Notes: generated by a model from the sequence alone, not told the origin. Counted from the first letter of the stretch, positions 1 to 10,371 are shown. The stretch: DNA of 64,000 nucleotides from Clostridia bacterium (GCA_030524425.1 JAUNGN010000008.1:2689-66688); one strand, 5' to 3'. A program made the numbers and translations.

Positions 1-3000
1 TCAAGATTTAATGCGGCAGCTAAAGCCTTAACTGCAGCCGGATAGTCACCTGCAGCAGTCACATGAATATCATTGTTACCCCACAGAATACCTGTATATT
101 GCTTATCTTCATCTGTTGTTATAGATGCCTGTCTTCTTACTGTAGAAGTACAAAGAATAGGAGTAGCGCCTGCATCTAAAGCAACCTTAATATAATTATC
201 ATATAATGACTTTTCAAAAGAGCCTTCCTCAGTATAGTCACCTGCAGTCTTAGCCGGAGTTGTACCTCTGTAAGCATCAGTTTTTTCGTCATTATGACCA
301 AAAGCAATAATTACATAATCTCCTGCCTTTATATCATTCTTAAACTGTGCATAATTAGCTTCAGCAGAAGCATCAGCTGCACCGTTTTCATTGATTCCCG
401 CAGCAAAGCTCTTAGAAGATCTGCCTGATAATGCAAGATTTACAACAGTAGTATCTGCATCAAAGTAATCCTTTAACATTGTACCGAAGCCTACTCTCTT
501 ATAGAAATAAGAAGTATCCTCAGTTTCAGCATAATCACAAGCAGTTGAATCACCTAAAACATAAACTGCAGGTGCAGCAACAGGCTCAGTTGTAGTTGTC
601 TCTGTCGGAGCATCAGTTGTTGCCTCAGTTGTAGTTTCACTTGAAACATCTGCTACAGGAGGAATCTTGCCGTTTTCTTCTATAGGGAACTTAAATTGAC
701 TGTTAAGAACCTTCTGTAAAATTAATGCAACATCCTCAGAGTCGATTGTGCCGTTATCGCTTACATCTGCAACACTTGCATCAAATCCTGTAACAGTTTC
801 AGGCTTTAATGTATACTGGAGAACCATAGCAGCATCAAGAACTGTTAAGCTCTTGTCACCATCAACATTACCCCAAATCTTTCTTACAACAACAGGATTT
901 AACTTGTACTCATAGTGTACAGGAGTCCAGCCGTTAAGTGCTGTTTCAACAGCTGTATTTACATCATTATCAATATATTTGGCAATATCTTCGTCAGTCA
1001 TTGCCAAACCATTTGTTGTAGTACCAAATTCAAGACCATAATAGGTATTGTTATGCTCATAGAACTTAGCTGTAAGAGCATCACCTGAATTCATTTCGCC
1101 CCAGCCTTCGTCCTTAATTGTACCATTGGTTTCAGTATTAATAAAGTAAGCTAAAGAGTCAGCACCCCAGGTTCTTCCGTATAAACCTGAAACCTTAACA
1201 TCACTGTCAGTTGTTACAGTACAATTTCTGAAAATATATGGGCTGGTCTTAGGAGCAGCTATATAACCAATCTTAGCATTATTATTACTTGTATCGTTAG
1301 TAAAGCTCTTCCACTGAAGTTCACAATTATCAAATACTGCAGTAAATTCACCGCAGATATAATCAACATTACCGCCTATTACACAATCCTTGAAATAAGT
1401 GTGATAGCCATTATTAGCAGAACCGTTTCTGCCTAAAGTATCCTGAGAAGAAAGGATATTACAATTATAAACTTCAATATTATCAGCATCAATATAGAAA
1501 GCATTAGATCTTTCCTTAGCTGCATACTGAGCTACATCTGCATCCTTTGTTCTTGCAACAAGTGTAGTGGAAGCAACATCCTCAAGTTCCTTATCAGTCA
1601 CATAATAGTTATAAGTATTCTTAAATGTAGTGTCAACTGCAATAAAGTTATCGCCTCTTATAATTGCTACACCACCCCAGAGATTTTCATTTGCTCCTGT
1701 TGCAGAGTATTTATCTCTGAAAAGTCTTTCACTGTAAAGACCTGTAGCAGAATCAATAGAATAATAGTTTGTTCCTATACCATAATACCATGAAATTTCA
1801 TGACCCTTACCATTTAATGTGATATAAGGTGCATCAAATACAATCTGTTCCTGAATATCAGCAGTAAGATTAATTGTTACTCTGCCCTCTTCACCTTCAG
1901 GTCTTGTCATTCCCTTGATAGCTGTAACAGCATCTGCAAGTGTATCATAGTCACCCGGAACATTAATCTCAGTTTTGAATTCTACAATTGGTACTACAGA
2001 AATAGAAGTAAGATATGATGTTTCTTCACCAACAAATCCGATAACTACAGATGTATCACCGCTTCCTGTAGTTACAGAGAAGCTGTCAATCTGATTTGTG
2101 CTTCCTGAAGTAACATCAATTACTTCACCGCCATTAATAGTAAAGTGAGCTGCATAATAAGCTGATACCGTAACAACTGCTGAACCCTTTACAGGAACAG
2201 TAATTGCTGCACCCGGCTTTGCAGTAATGTCATTGGCTCTTGCTGTAACTAAACCTTCTGTGTATTCAAGCTTATCTAAATCAGAAGGATTATATGTAAC
2301 AGAACCGCCGTCCTCAGGCAGCTCAACATAAACCTCATTTACATTTTCAGTATCCGATTTAACAGAAACTCGGTCATAAGTAACACCGCCATTGCTGGTT
2401 ACAACAGAAGTATTGTACTCACCCGGCTTCATAACTGCAGTATAATCCTCACCGTTAACTGTACCCTCAACTACATTGCCATTTACCATATTAGTAAATG
2501 TAACACTTGTTACAGTACCTGCCGGAGTACCGGTAAATTTACCTGTAAGAGTAACATCAGGAATATTCCTTAAATCAATTGTAACAGGAGATTCATCTGC
2601 AGCAACATATGTATCACTGCCATTGATAGTAGCCTCAACACCGCCATCATTTGTAGAAACTATATAAGTATGTCCTTTTTCAATGTTTATAGTTGCAGTA
2701 TCCTTTGTAACAGAAGCTGCAACTGTACCTAAAGCAGCATCAGTTAAATAAACCTGAAGGCTGTTAACAGCAGCTTCTTCCGCATCAATATTGTTATAGC
2801 TTACACCAACTGTAATAGGTTCATCTACAACATATTCAAAGCCTGCATAACCTAAATTACTTGTAGAACCTGTAGTGGAAAGAACATAAGTATGTCCTGC
2901 TTCAGCCTTAAATGCAGCAAACTCCAAAGGAGATTCTCCTGCAGCTGCTTCTATATACCAGGCATTATCATGAATAATACGTTCACCGCTTGCCGTGTCA

Positions 3001-4076
3001 AAATCCCATACTCTCATTGTTCTCGTAGTATATACATATGCATTAAACATACCTGTTGCGGCAGGAGTAAATACTACACAGGAGCCCTCGCCTGCCTTAG
3101 GAATTACAGCAATATCGTTAGGGGTGCCATATCTTGCACCTGCCTGATAAGCATTTACAGTTTTACCTGCTCTGACAATATTCTGATATTCACTTCTTGC
3201 AATTGTGAACTGCACTTCTTCTCCGTTGCTTGATGCACCGTTTAATTGTAAAGTGCTTCCGCCATATGTACGAACACCTGTACTGACTACACCATCTACA
3301 GCCTCGTCATCAAGCCATAATTCAAAGTTCACAGCTTCTCCTGCAGGAGTATCACCCTGATTAGAAGTAGTTACCTCTGTAGTAGTTTCTTCTGTTGTAG
3401 ATTCCTCAGTAATATCCTCTGAGCCTGAAGCTGAGAATGACATACCATAGTAGTTAATAGCACCTCCGGTACCAACTATTGTATACTCTCCTGCAGCAGG
3501 AATTTCCACTGTCATAGGAATTAACTGATCAGATGTAGGAGTTGTGTCCCAACCGCCTGTACGGTACACTTCGCCAACCGGTGCACCTGAAGCATCATAA
3601 ACTTCAACTGTTCTTGAAACATCATTAGTACCTGTAATAGCATATACAGTTAATATACCGGCAGAAGGAGCATTAAGTGTAAAAGCACCCGCCTTTGTAT
3701 CAACCTTGCCTGTACCGCCGGCCTGCAATCTTTTTGCAAACTCAGTACCATCGCTGAAAATTTTTCCATTTTGGTTTACTTTAGACTTGCCATCTATAAT
3801 AGTATATGTAAATACACCACCGGCATCTAAAGCAGGTGATTCTGTTAATGGATTTGCATCAGCTAAATCATCTGCAGTCCAATAAATATCACCGCTTATA
3901 GGAGCACCTAAATCAACAATGTCCTCTATAACAGCAGATGCTGAAGAGATAACATCATCAAGAACAGATGCATTTCCATTGTCTGTATTAGCACTAACTA
4001 TATTAGCAAACATACTTGTTACCAACATAACAAATGCCAACACACGACTAATTGTTCTCTTGGAACCATTTTTCAT
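1..4076 (-). CDS. Secreted pectin methylesterase / dockerin / SGNH acetylesterase fusion (3' end cut by window)
   Basis: The frame runs from ATG at 4076 (AAAGGAGG upstream) off the left edge: 1358 codons without a stop. A signal peptide (about 1-30) is followed by Ig/beta-sandwich-like modules and a Thr/Glu-rich linker near 225-240. A CE8 pectin methylesterase lies at roughly 690-990. It shows QDTL near 878 (acid/base Asp), NVDYICG near 905 (family DFIFG, nucleophile Asp) and YGRTWG near 965 (family LGRPW). Two dockerin-type calcium loops follow near 1068 and 1105 (DGDKSLTVLDA and DNGTIDSEDVA). After a second Thr-rich linker comes an SGNH esterase of the rhamnogalacturonan acetylesterase type, with GDST near 1173 and GHND near 1260. 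It would remove methyl and acetyl esters from pectin outside the cell. The internal dockerin is unusual. Domain order is seen; substrates are inferred from the families. Confidence 0.9.
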   Translation of the reverse strand, partial: MKNGSKRTISRVLAFVMLVTSMFANIVSANTDNGNASVLDDVISSASAVIEDIVDLGAPISGDIYWTADDLADANPLTESPALDAGGVFTYTIIDGKSKVNQNGKIFSDGTEFAKRLQAGGTGKVDTKAGAFTLNAPSAGILTVYAITGTNDVSRTVEVYDASGAPVGEVYRTGGWDTTPTSDQLIPMTVEIPAAGEYTIVGTGGAINYYGMSFSASGSEDITEESTTEETTTEVTTSNQGDTPAGEAVNFELWLDDEAVDGVVSTGVRTYGGSTLQLNGASSNGEEVQFTIARSEYQNIVRAGKTVNAYQAGARYGTPNDIAVIPKAGEGSCVVFTPAATGMFNAYVYTTRTMRVWDFDTASGERIIHDNAWYIEAAAGESPLEFAAFKAEAGHTYVLSTTGSTSNLGYAGFEYVVDEPITVGVSYNNIDAEEAAVNSLQVYLTDAALGTVAASVTKDTATINIEKGHTYIVSTNDGGVEATINGSDTYVAADESPVTIDLRNIPDVTLTGKFTGTPAGTVTSVTFTNMVNGNVVEGTVNGEDYTAVMKPGEYNTSVVTSNGGVTYDRVSVKSDTENVNEVYVELPEDGGSVTYNPSDLDKLEYTEGLVTARANDITAKPGAAITVPVKGSAVVTVSAYYAAHFTINGGEVIDVTSGSTNQIDSFSVTTGSGDTSVVIGFVGEETSYLTSISVVPIVEFKTEINVPGDYDTLADAVTAIKGMTRPEGEEGRVTINLTADIQEQIVFDAPYITLNGKGHEISWYYGIGTNYYSIDSATGLYSERLFRDKYSATGANENLWGGVAIIRGDNFIAVDTTFKNTYNYYVTDKELEDVASTTLVARTKDADVAQYAAKERSNAFYIDADNIEVYNCNILSSQDTLGRNGSANNGYHTYFKDCVIGGNVDYICGEFTAVFDNCELQWKSFTNDTSNNNAKIGYIAAPKTSPYIFRNCTVTTDSDVKVSGLYGRTWGADSLAYFINTETNGTIKDEGWGEMNSGDALTAKFYEHNNTYYGLEFGTTTNGLAMTDEDIAKYIDNDVNTAVETALNGWTPVHYEYKLNPVVVRKIWGNVDGDKSLTVLDAAMVLQYTLKPETVTGFDASVADVSDNGTIDSEDVALILQKVLNSQFKFPIEENGKIPPVADVSSETTTEATTDAPTETTTTEPVAAPAVYVLGDSTACDYAETEDTSYFYKRVGFGTMLKDYFDADTTVVNLALSGRSSKSFAAGINENGAADASAEANYAQFKNDIKAGDYVIIAFGHNDEKTDAYRGTTPAKTAGDYTEEGSFEKSLYDNYIKVALDAGATPILCTSTVRRQASITTDEDKQYTGILWGNNDIHVTAAGDYPAAVKALAAALNL

Positions 4077-4190
4077 GTTAAAATTCCTCCTTTAAAAATG
4101 TTATAGCTTTCGCTACTCTTTTAGTCTAATATTTATACCTCTTTTTATCTGCATAAAACCAGGCACATTATTAGGCTATAATATGATTTT

Positions 4191-4218
4191 ATTATATCAT
4201 ATTGTGAATTTTTTTCAA
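4191..4218 (-). promoter_or_regulatory. Sigma-A-type promoter of the pectinesterase fusion gene
   Basis: Reading the minus strand, TTGAAA (4218-4213) and TATAAT (4196-4191) are separated by 16 bases, about 115 bases before the ATG at 4076. The rest of the 353-base gap (4077-4429) is AT-rich leader and upstream sequence plus the terminator of the next gene. I see no small ORF with a ribosome binding site in it. Confidence 0.6.
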
Positions 4219-4387
4219 CCTTTTTTTTGCACAAGCTATTGTTTTTATTTAATATGCACAAAAACACAAATTTATTTTTGTTTGATATTCCAAAAAAGGA
4301 CTTTTATGTAAATTAAAAATAACACATATTAAATTATTATACATTTATATTAAAACGAATTTTATAACTTTTAAACACCATTTTTAC

Positions 4388-4419
4388 AAAAAAATTAAGG
4401 CGGTCAATACCCGCCTTAA
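4388..4419 (-). terminator. Rho-independent terminator after the aminotransferase gene
   Basis: A perfect 9-bp stem (TTAAGGCGG / CCGCCTTAA, 4395-4403 with 4411-4419) and a 7-base loop are followed on the minus strand by a run of seven T. It lies 10 bases past the aminotransferase stop. Confidence 0.9.
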
Positions 4420-4429
4420 AAAATACAAT

Positions 4430-5593
4430 TTATTCCAAAATACCGCTTTTCTTAATCTTGTCAACAGCTCTTTCAAGTCCCTGACAGGGCTGTACCAAAG
4501 CAGCCCTCACATATCCCTCTCCAAGCCTTCCAAAGGAAGCTCCCGGGACAATAAGAACACCTGCTCTTTCCAAAAGCCTGAGGGAAAATTCAAGAGAGGA
4601 TTTAAATTTTGGCGGAACAGGAAGCCATGTAAACATTGTTGAAGCAGTTTTAGGCACTCTCCAGCCTATTTTATTAAGCCCCTCTATAAATGTATCTCTT
4701 CTCCTCCTGTACTCATCTCTTACATCAGAAACATAGCTTTGATCTCCCGTAAGAGCCGTAATTGCCCCTATCTGCACACCCATACACATACCATAATCTA
4801 TTTGAGAACGAAAAGTTCTGAATTTCTTTAAAATTTCAGCATTGCCAACAGCAAATGAAAGTCTTAATCCCGTCAGGTTATAAGACTTTGAAAGAGAATT
4901 AAATTCAACACCTACATCTGCAGCTCCGTCTATTTCAAGAAAGGAAATTCCCGGCTCATCATCATAAACGAGTTCGGAATAAGCATTGTCGTGAACAACT
5001 ATAATGTTATATTTCTTTGCAAATGCAACAAGTTTTTCATAAAAATCTCTTGGTGCGGTTGCGGCAGTAGGATTGTTGGGATAAGAAACTATCATCATTT
5101 TTGCCTTTTCAGCCACATCCTCTGAAATTGCATCTAAATCTATTATGTAATTATTCTCCTTTAAAAGAGGCATATAATGCAGTTCAACATCAGCCATTGA
5201 AGGACCAAAGCCAAAAATCTGATAACAGGGGTCAGGCACAAGAACCACATCTCCCGGATTACATATAGGGAAAGCAATATGAGCTATACCCTCCTGTGAG
5301 CCGTTAACTGCCACAATATTCTCATGCTTAAGCTCAACACCGTATCTGTTCCTGTACCAGTAAACCACTGCGTCCAAAAGCTCTTTACTTTCAGTTATGC
5401 CATACTTATAATTTTCAGGTTTTTTAAATGCCTCACTTACAGCCTTCACCACATAGCCTGCAGGAGGAATGTCAGGTGTGCCTATTGAAAGGTTAATAAC
5501 CTCTTCACCCCTTGAAAGCATGTCCTTACTCATTGTATCAAGCTCTACAAGTATATTTTCCTTTATGTTGCCAAATTTATTTGAAAATTCCAT
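4430..5593 (-). CDS. Class I/II PLP-dependent aminotransferase (LL-diaminopimelate aminotransferase-like)
   Basis: 387 residues, the usual size for fold-type I aminotransferases. The PLP Schiff-base lysine lies in SLSKSYNLTGLR (about residue 235), the pyridine-nitrogen aspartate in VHDNAYSELVYD and the conserved Asn in SYPNNPTAATA; the C-terminal carboxylate-binding Arg is in EGYVRAAL. The N-terminal EVINLSIGTPDIPP is typical of the DapL/MalY-like branch often labelled LL-diaminopimelate aminotransferase. The true substrate (diaminopimelate, alanine or aspartate) cannot be settled from sequence. The gene starts 12 bases after tsaD ends, so the two are probably co-transcribed, and it is followed by a strong terminator. 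Confidence 0.88.
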   Translation of the reverse strand: MEFSNKFGNIKENILVELDTMSKDMLSRGEEVINLSIGTPDIPPAGYVVKAVSEAFKKPENYKYGITESKELLDAVVYWYRNRYGVELKHENIVAVNGSQEGIAHIAFPICNPGDVVLVPDPCYQIFGFGPSMADVELHYMPLLKENNYIIDLDAISEDVAEKAKMMIVSYPNNPTAATAPRDFYEKLVAFAKKYNIIVVHDNAYSELVYDDEPGISFLEIDGAADVGVEFNSLSKSYNLTGLRLSFAVGNAEILKKFRTFRSQIDYGMCMGVQIGAITALTGDQSYVSDVRDEYRRRRDTFIEGLNKIGWRVPKTASTMFTWLPVPPKFKSSLEFSLRLLERAGVLIVPGASFGRLGEGYVRAALVQPCQGLERAVDKIKKSGILE

Positions 5594-5605
5594 ATCCAGC
5601 CCTTC

Positions 5606-6628
5606 CTATCTTTCTCCAAGCTTTAAGCTTGGGTAAGCATTAAGTGACATATCAGCCACATTTCCCTTTAAGTATTCATAATAGCCTGCTGCGCCAATCA
5701 TGGCAGCATTATCTGTACAAAGCACAAGGTCAGGCACACAAAGCTCAATGCCCTCCTTATCACAGGCCTTCTGCATTTCTTCTCTTAAATGAGAATTTGC
5801 TGAAACTCCGCCTGCAAGAGCAAGTTTATTAAGCTTTAGCTCCCTGCAGGCTCTTACAGCCTTTTCAACAAGAACATCTACAACTGCCTGCTGAAAACTG
5901 GCGGCAATATCCTCATTTTTAAACTCCTCACCCTTCATTTTGGCTTTATTAATATAATTCAGTACAGCTGATTTTAAACCGCTGAAACTAAAGTCATAGG
6001 TGTCATTTTCAAGCACAACCCTTGGAAATTTGACGGCATCGGGATTACCAAGCTTTGAAAGCCTGTCTATCTGAGGCCCTCCCGGATAAGTCAAACCCAA
6101 AACCCTTGCAACCTTATCATAAGCCTCACCTGCAGCATCATCTCTTGTATGTCCTAAAATTTCAAAATCATCATAGTCCTTAATATGCACCAGATGAGTA
6201 TGTCCTCCGCTTATAACTTCACACACAAAGGGAGGCTCCCAGTCCTTATTCTGTATATAATTTGCGGCAATATGACCCTCAATATGGTGAACGGGGATTA
6301 AGGGCTTATTAAGAGCAAAAGCCAATGCCTTTGCCTCAGAAAGGCCTACAAGCACCGCACCTACAAGTCCCGGACCATATGTGACGGCAATTGCATCAAT
6401 ATCCTTCTTATCTGTACCGGCTTCATAAAGTGCGGCATCAATTACACTGTCAATAGCTTCAATATGCTGTCTTGAAGCTATTTCAGGCACAACACCGCCA
6501 TAAAGCTTATGAGTAGCTATCTGTGATGAAATTATGTTTGAAAGCACTTCTCTTCCGTTTCTGACAACAGCAGCTGAGGTTTCATCACAGGAGCTTTCTA
6601 TTGCAAGTATTGTAATATCCTTATCCAT
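5606..6628 (-). CDS. tsaD: tRNA N6-adenosine threonylcarbamoyltransferase TsaD
   Basis: TsaD transfers the threonylcarbamoyl group from TC-AMP to A37 of ANN-reading tRNAs, acting in the cytoplasm with TsaB and TsaE. The protein starts with the family hallmark [15 protein letters not shown], carries the iron-binding [10 protein letters not shown] and the nucleotide-binding SGGHTHLV, and ends with [10 protein letters not shown] and [12 protein letters not shown]. An upstream TTG/GTG frame would add 59 unrelated residues. I chose the ATG at 6628 because GGAGTGAG precedes it and the resulting 340 residues match the family. TsaB and TsaE are not in this window. It sits between rnz and the aminotransferase on the same strand. 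Confidence 0.97.
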   Translation of the reverse strand: MDKDITILAIESSCDETSAAVVRNGREVLSNIISSQIATHKLYGGVVPEIASRQHIEAIDSVIDAALYEAGTDKKDIDAIAVTYGPGLVGAVLVGLSEAKALAFALNKPLIPVHHIEGHIAANYIQNKDWEPPFVCEVISGGHTHLVHIKDYDDFEILGHTRDDAAGEAYDKVARVLGLTYPGGPQIDRLSKLGNPDAVKFPRVVLENDTYDFSFSGLKSAVLNYINKAKMKGEEFKNEDIAASFQQAVVDVLVEKAVRACRELKLNKLALAGGVSANSHLREEMQKACDKEGIELCVPDLVLCTDNAAMIGAAGYYEYLKGNVADMSLNAYPSLKLGER

Positions 6629-6662
6629 TTTTCTCACTCCATATAAATAACTATAATTTAAC

Positions 6663-7571
6663 CTACTCATTATCAAACATAAGTGTAACGCTTTTTCTGT
6701 CCTTTCCCAGCTTTGTATTTTCAAATATACTTCTTGCATTATTAATAAACATTTCGGGAAAAGGCATTGCAGGACTAAAATGAGTAAGCCACATTTCCTT
6801 AACATTGGCCGCCTTGGCTACGGCTGCCGCCTCAGAAAAGAGCATGTGCTTATATTCCTTAGCCTTATCGGCTTTTTCATTCTCGCCGTACATGCCTTCA
6901 CAAACAAACAAATCCGACTCTCTCACAAAATCAGGAAGAGCATCAACAGGTCTTGTGTCAGTACAATATGACACACTTAATCCTCTTCTGTCATCACCAA
7001 GCACCATATCTGAGGTATACGTTTTCCCCTCAAACTCTGCATCGGGCTGTTTCTGAAGCAAAGACCAAACCCTTTTTGGAACATTGAGAGCAATGGCTTT
7101 TTCCACGTTAAATCTGCCGGCTCTCTTAACATCAACCCTATAAGCATAGCAGGTAATTTTATGATTTACTTTAAGACTTTTTATATTAAATACACTAACC
7201 TTTATTTCACCGCCAGGCTCAAGCTCAACAAGCTCAACAGGAAAGGGCAGTTCGGGACAAATTGTTTTAAGTCCTTCGTAAACCTTTATAAGACCCTTGG
7301 GGCCAATCATTGTAAGGGGCTCTGTCCTTGCCGAATTGCCGATTGTTAAAAGAAGGCCCGGCAAGCCTGAAATATGATCGGCATGATAGTGAGTAAAGCA
7401 TATAACATCTATATTTTTAAAACCCCAGCCAAGCTGTTTCATTGTGACCTGAGCTCCTTCTCCGCAGTCAATGACCATCATTCTTCCCTCAAGTCTCAGC
7501 ATCAGACCGGTTAAAAATCTGTCGGGCAAAGGCATCATACCCCCTGTACCCAGCAACGCAACATCCAGCAT
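6663..7571 (-). CDS. rnz: Ribonuclease Z (metallo-beta-lactamase fold tRNA 3' endonuclease)
   Basis: RNase Z cuts tRNA precursors after the discriminator base. The protein begins [18 protein letters not shown], typical of the family, and carries the zinc motif [13 protein letters not shown] (canonical THxHxDH), a second metal ligand in YCTDTRP and the C-terminal LTHFSP. I placed the start at ATG 7571, preceded by AAAGGTGA; a longer frame to 7646 would run through a hairpin and lacks family similarity. The product is 302 residues, the short bacterial form. The tRNA-Arg in this window does not encode CCA, which fits a need for 3' processing. It lies in the yajC-rnz-tsaD strand-wise block. Confidence 0.93.
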   Translation of the reverse strand: MLDVALLGTGGMMPLPDRFLTGLMLRLEGRMMVIDCGEGAQVTMKQLGWGFKNIDVICFTHYHADHISGLPGLLLTIGNSARTEPLTMIGPKGLIKVYEGLKTICPELPFPVELVELEPGGEIKVSVFNIKSLKVNHKITCYAYRVDVKRAGRFNVEKAIALNVPKRVWSLLQKQPDAEFEGKTYTSDMVLGDDRRGLSVSYCTDTRPVDALPDFVRESDLFVCEGMYGENEKADKAKEYKHMLFSEAAAVAKAANVKEMWLTHFSPAMPFPEMFINNARSIFENTKLGKDRKSVTLMFDNE

Positions 7572-7621
7572 ATTTTTCACCTTTCTGTCAGTAAATTTAA
7601 AAAATAAACAATCCTGCAATA

Positions 7622-7651
7622 AATAAGGTGTGAGCAATGCCCACACCTATT
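7622..7651 (-). terminator. Hairpin between yajC and rnz, possible weak terminator
   Basis: On the minus strand GGTGTGGGC pairs with GCTCACACC around a short ATT loop, with one mismatch. The following sequence (TTATTTATTG) is only a weak U tract, so partial termination or RNA processing is as likely as a full stop. Confidence 0.5.
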
Positions 7652-7662
7652 ATTTAACCTTA

Positions 7663-8076
7663 TTACTTAGTTTCAGAGCTTACGTTAGGTGCCTTATTAC
7701 CAAGAATTTCACTCTTTTTAACAGGGATTCTTACACCTCTGTTAGTACCGAATTCAACAACAACAACCTGCTCATTGATTTCAACAACCTTGCCGTAAAA
7801 ACCTGATGAAGTCATAACATCATCACCAACCTGAATGGCAGCCTGCATCGCCTTTAATTCCTTATCTCTCTTTCTTGATGGTCTGATTGCAAGAAAATAG
7901 AATATAGCAACAAGAGCCAAAATATAAATAATCATGCCTATAGTACCAAAGCCCATACTTCCTCCTGAAGCCTGAGCAGTCTGAGTAACGGCTTCGGCAG
8001 CCTGAGTAGCGGCTTCTTCTGCACCATCCATAACAACAACCGGTGACCCTGTTAATAAAGACAATAATAAATTCAT
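7663..8076 (-). CDS. yajC: Preprotein translocase accessory subunit YajC
   Basis: 137 residues with one hydrophobic segment (about 43-65, ending YFLAIRPSRKRDKE) and a cytoplasmic domain with the family pattern VGDDVMTSSGFYGKVV and FGTNRGVRIPVKKSEI. YajC is a small membrane protein that associates with SecDF at the Sec translocon. The N-terminal 40 residues (Ala/Thr/Gln-rich) make it longer than the usual 90-110. The ATG at 8076 has AGGAGAGA 9 bases upstream, so the extension is probably real. secD and secF are not visible here; rnz and tsaD follow. Confidence 0.93.
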   Translation of the reverse strand: MNLLLSLLTGSPVVVMDGAEEAATQAAEAVTQTAQASGGSMGFGTIGMIIYILALVAIFYFLAIRPSRKRDKELKAMQAAIQVGDDVMTSSGFYGKVVEINEQVVVVEFGTNRGVRIPVKKSEILGNKAPNVSSETK

Positions 8077-8155
8077 TAGTTAATCTCTCCTATACATATT
8101 TATTTATTTTATTTTACCAAATATCATAAATATAGTCAAGTTATTTAGACAAACA

Positions 8156-10243
8156 CTATATTTCAGCCGCAATTACACAGCTTCCCTGTGCCCTGCACTT
8201 AACCTTTATACAGCCCTCTTTAACAACATAGGTTTCAGATTCCATATCCCAGCTTCCTTCCCCTGACTGTACAACCTTGTTAAACACAGTACCGTTGGGC
8301 ACTTCAATCCTCCATGCAGGCACAATAACCTCCCGCGGGGTATCATTGTTATTAATTACAACAATAATCTTTTCCTCTGAACTCCATCTTCCATAACACA
8401 TAATGCCATAACTCATATAAAGATAATCAAGGGAGCCGTGAGAAAAGGCTCTGTATTTTTTGTGTATTTTAATCAGAGCTTTGTAATACTCAATTAAATC
8501 CGCATCTTCATGTCCCCATGGATAGGTTCTTCTGTTGTCGGGATCAGTCCAGCCCGTTAAGCCTGCCTCATCTCCGTAATAAATGGTAGGAGCACCAATC
8601 CACGTCATCTGAAAGGTAACAGCCTCCCTCATAATATCCATATTTATGCCTGTATCAGCCTCGTGAGAGCCCATTGTGTGAAGCCTTCCCACCTTTTTAT
8701 TGGTTCTTGTTAAAAATCTGGAATGGTCGTGATTTGAAAGCTCATTCATTGCAACAGAAAGACTTTCAAAACTGAATCGTGCCATAAAATATCTCATTTT
8801 TGCTTCAAATTCACCTGAGTTATTGTACTTATCCCATGAACATTGCTCACTATGCTTTTCCATACCCGTTAAAAACCATGTAATAGGTTCCATAAAGGCA
8901 TCATAGTTCATAACCGTATCCCATTGGTCACCGCTAAGCCAGTCCTTGGGATCTCCGTAATGCTCTGCAAGAATAATGGCATTGGGATTTGCCTTCTTAA
9001 CCGCCCTTCTGAAATCTCTCCAAAACTGCATATTATATTCCTTACTTGTGCACAAATCGGCAGCAACGTCAAGACGCCATCCGTCTGCATTATAAGGAGG
9101 CGACACCCATTTTTTGCCGATACCTATAATATAGTCGTAAAGCTCTTTGGAGCCTTCAAAATTAAGTTTGGGATGATTTGAATGTCCCCACCAGCCGTCA
9201 TAGCTCTCATTGCCCGGCCAGTGTCCTCCGTGCCAGCTGAAAAAATCATGATAAGGACTTCTTTCGCTCATAAATGCGCCTTCGGGATAACCGTTTTTCT
9301 TATAAAATCCCTCTCTGTCAAGCCACTTGTTAAAAGCACCGCAATGATTAAACACGCCGTCTAAAATAACCCTTATACCATTTTTGTGTGCAAGGGCGAT
9401 TAAGTCTGCCATAAGTTTATTGCTGGCTTCAAGATTTTCCCTGTCGGTAGTCCTTATCATATACATTGTAGCCTCTGCATTGTCCTTCTTGCCCTCCTCA
9501 AGAGGCTTGCCGCCGTCATTTATAATAACGCCGTAGTGAGGGTCAATACTGTCATAATCCTGAATATCATACTTATGATTACTTGGAGATACAAACACAG
9601 GATTAAAATAAATAACTTCTACTCCCAAATCCTTAAGGTAACTCATTTTTTCCATTACGCCCTTTAAGTCACCGCCGTAAAAATTGCATACATCCAAATT
9701 TTCAACGGGAGCATTCCAGTCCTTCACAGCCTTTGATGTCACTCCCAAATAAGCATATTCATTATCAACAACATCATTGGTCTTATCTCCGTTATAGAAA
9801 CGGTCAACATAAATTTGGTACATTACAGCACCCTTTGCCCAGTCAGGAGTTTTAAACCCCGGAATAAGTGTAAAGTTGTATTCGCCGTTTACTTCTTTTA
9901 CAATACCCTGCTTGTTATAATAATAAACTCTGTCCCTTTTATCAAGTCTGAAATAATAATTCCCCTTATTTTCACCACAGTTAAAGACACCCTCATAGTA
10001 ATCAAAATATCCCTCTGACTTAATCACCTTCATGGGATAGCTTTCTCCCTCATAAAAAACGGATACACCATCCAAATCACCTTTACCTGTCCTGATTCTG
10101 ACAGCTACCCTCTCATTTATTTCAGGTGAAACAGGAGTTCTGTAATTTTCAGTCTCATCAGAAAAAATGGCATCAATATTAATATATTCAAAGTTCATTT
10201 TAGCTAAAAGCAGCAGCCTTTCAATATAATCAAACTTTTCCAT
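8156..10243 (-). CDS. GH13 alpha-amylase-family enzyme (neopullulanase/cyclomaltodextrinase-like)
   Basis: 695 residues, no signal peptide, so cytoplasmic. An N-terminal CBM34-like beta-sandwich (about 1-125) precedes the (beta/alpha)8 domain beginning MYQIYVDRFYNGD. Catalytic motifs are visible: DGVFNHCG (region I), DGWRLDVAAD with the nucleophile Asp, ILAEHYGDP with the acid/base Glu, and NELSNHDHSRF (region IV). A C-terminal beta domain follows. It probably hydrolyses short alpha-1,4-glucans or cyclodextrins imported by the cell; exact specificity is inferred. I start it at ATG 10243, with GAGGTG six bases upstream, rather than the GTG at 10252 that overlaps this ribosome binding site. It is divergent from the nitrilase gene and has no sugar transporter beside it. 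Confidence 0.9.
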   Translation of the reverse strand: MEKFDYIERLLLLAKMNFEYINIDAIFSDETENYRTPVSPEINERVAVRIRTGKGDLDGVSVFYEGESYPMKVIKSEGYFDYYEGVFNCGENKGNYYFRLDKRDRVYYYNKQGIVKEVNGEYNFTLIPGFKTPDWAKGAVMYQIYVDRFYNGDKTNDVVDNEYAYLGVTSKAVKDWNAPVENLDVCNFYGGDLKGVMEKMSYLKDLGVEVIYFNPVFVSPSNHKYDIQDYDSIDPHYGVIINDGGKPLEEGKKDNAEATMYMIRTTDRENLEASNKLMADLIALAHKNGIRVILDGVFNHCGAFNKWLDREGFYKKNGYPEGAFMSERSPYHDFFSWHGGHWPGNESYDGWWGHSNHPKLNFEGSKELYDYIIGIGKKWVSPPYNADGWRLDVAADLCTSKEYNMQFWRDFRRAVKKANPNAIILAEHYGDPKDWLSGDQWDTVMNYDAFMEPITWFLTGMEKHSEQCSWDKYNNSGEFEAKMRYFMARFSFESLSVAMNELSNHDHSRFLTRTNKKVGRLHTMGSHEADTGINMDIMREAVTFQMTWIGAPTIYYGDEAGLTGWTDPDNRRTYPWGHEDADLIEYYKALIKIHKKYRAFSHGSLDYLYMSYGIMCYGRWSSEEKIIVVINNNDTPREVIVPAWRIEVPNGTVFNKVVQSGEGSWDMESETYVVKEGCIKVKCRAQGSCVIAAEI

Positions 10244-10342
10244 GTTTTTCACCTCATTGTAATATATACTTAAATTGTAAGGGTAAATTGATAAATTGTC
10301 AATATTTTATATTTTACATTTATATTTTAATACTATTCAATA

Positions 10343-10371
10343 TTTACAATTCTTATAAAATAAACTATACT
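10343..10371 (+). promoter_or_regulatory. Promoter of the carbon-nitrogen hydrolase gene
   Basis: TTTACA and TATACT separated by 17 bases, 20 bases before the ribosome binding site AGAAGGTG. It lies in the 148-base divergent gap with the GH13 gene. Confidence 0.6.

Noticed and set aside
2892..3233. 113-codon plus-strand open frame inside the pectinesterase gene
   Set aside because: The minus strand is one long frame with signal peptide and enzyme domains; this is its shadow.
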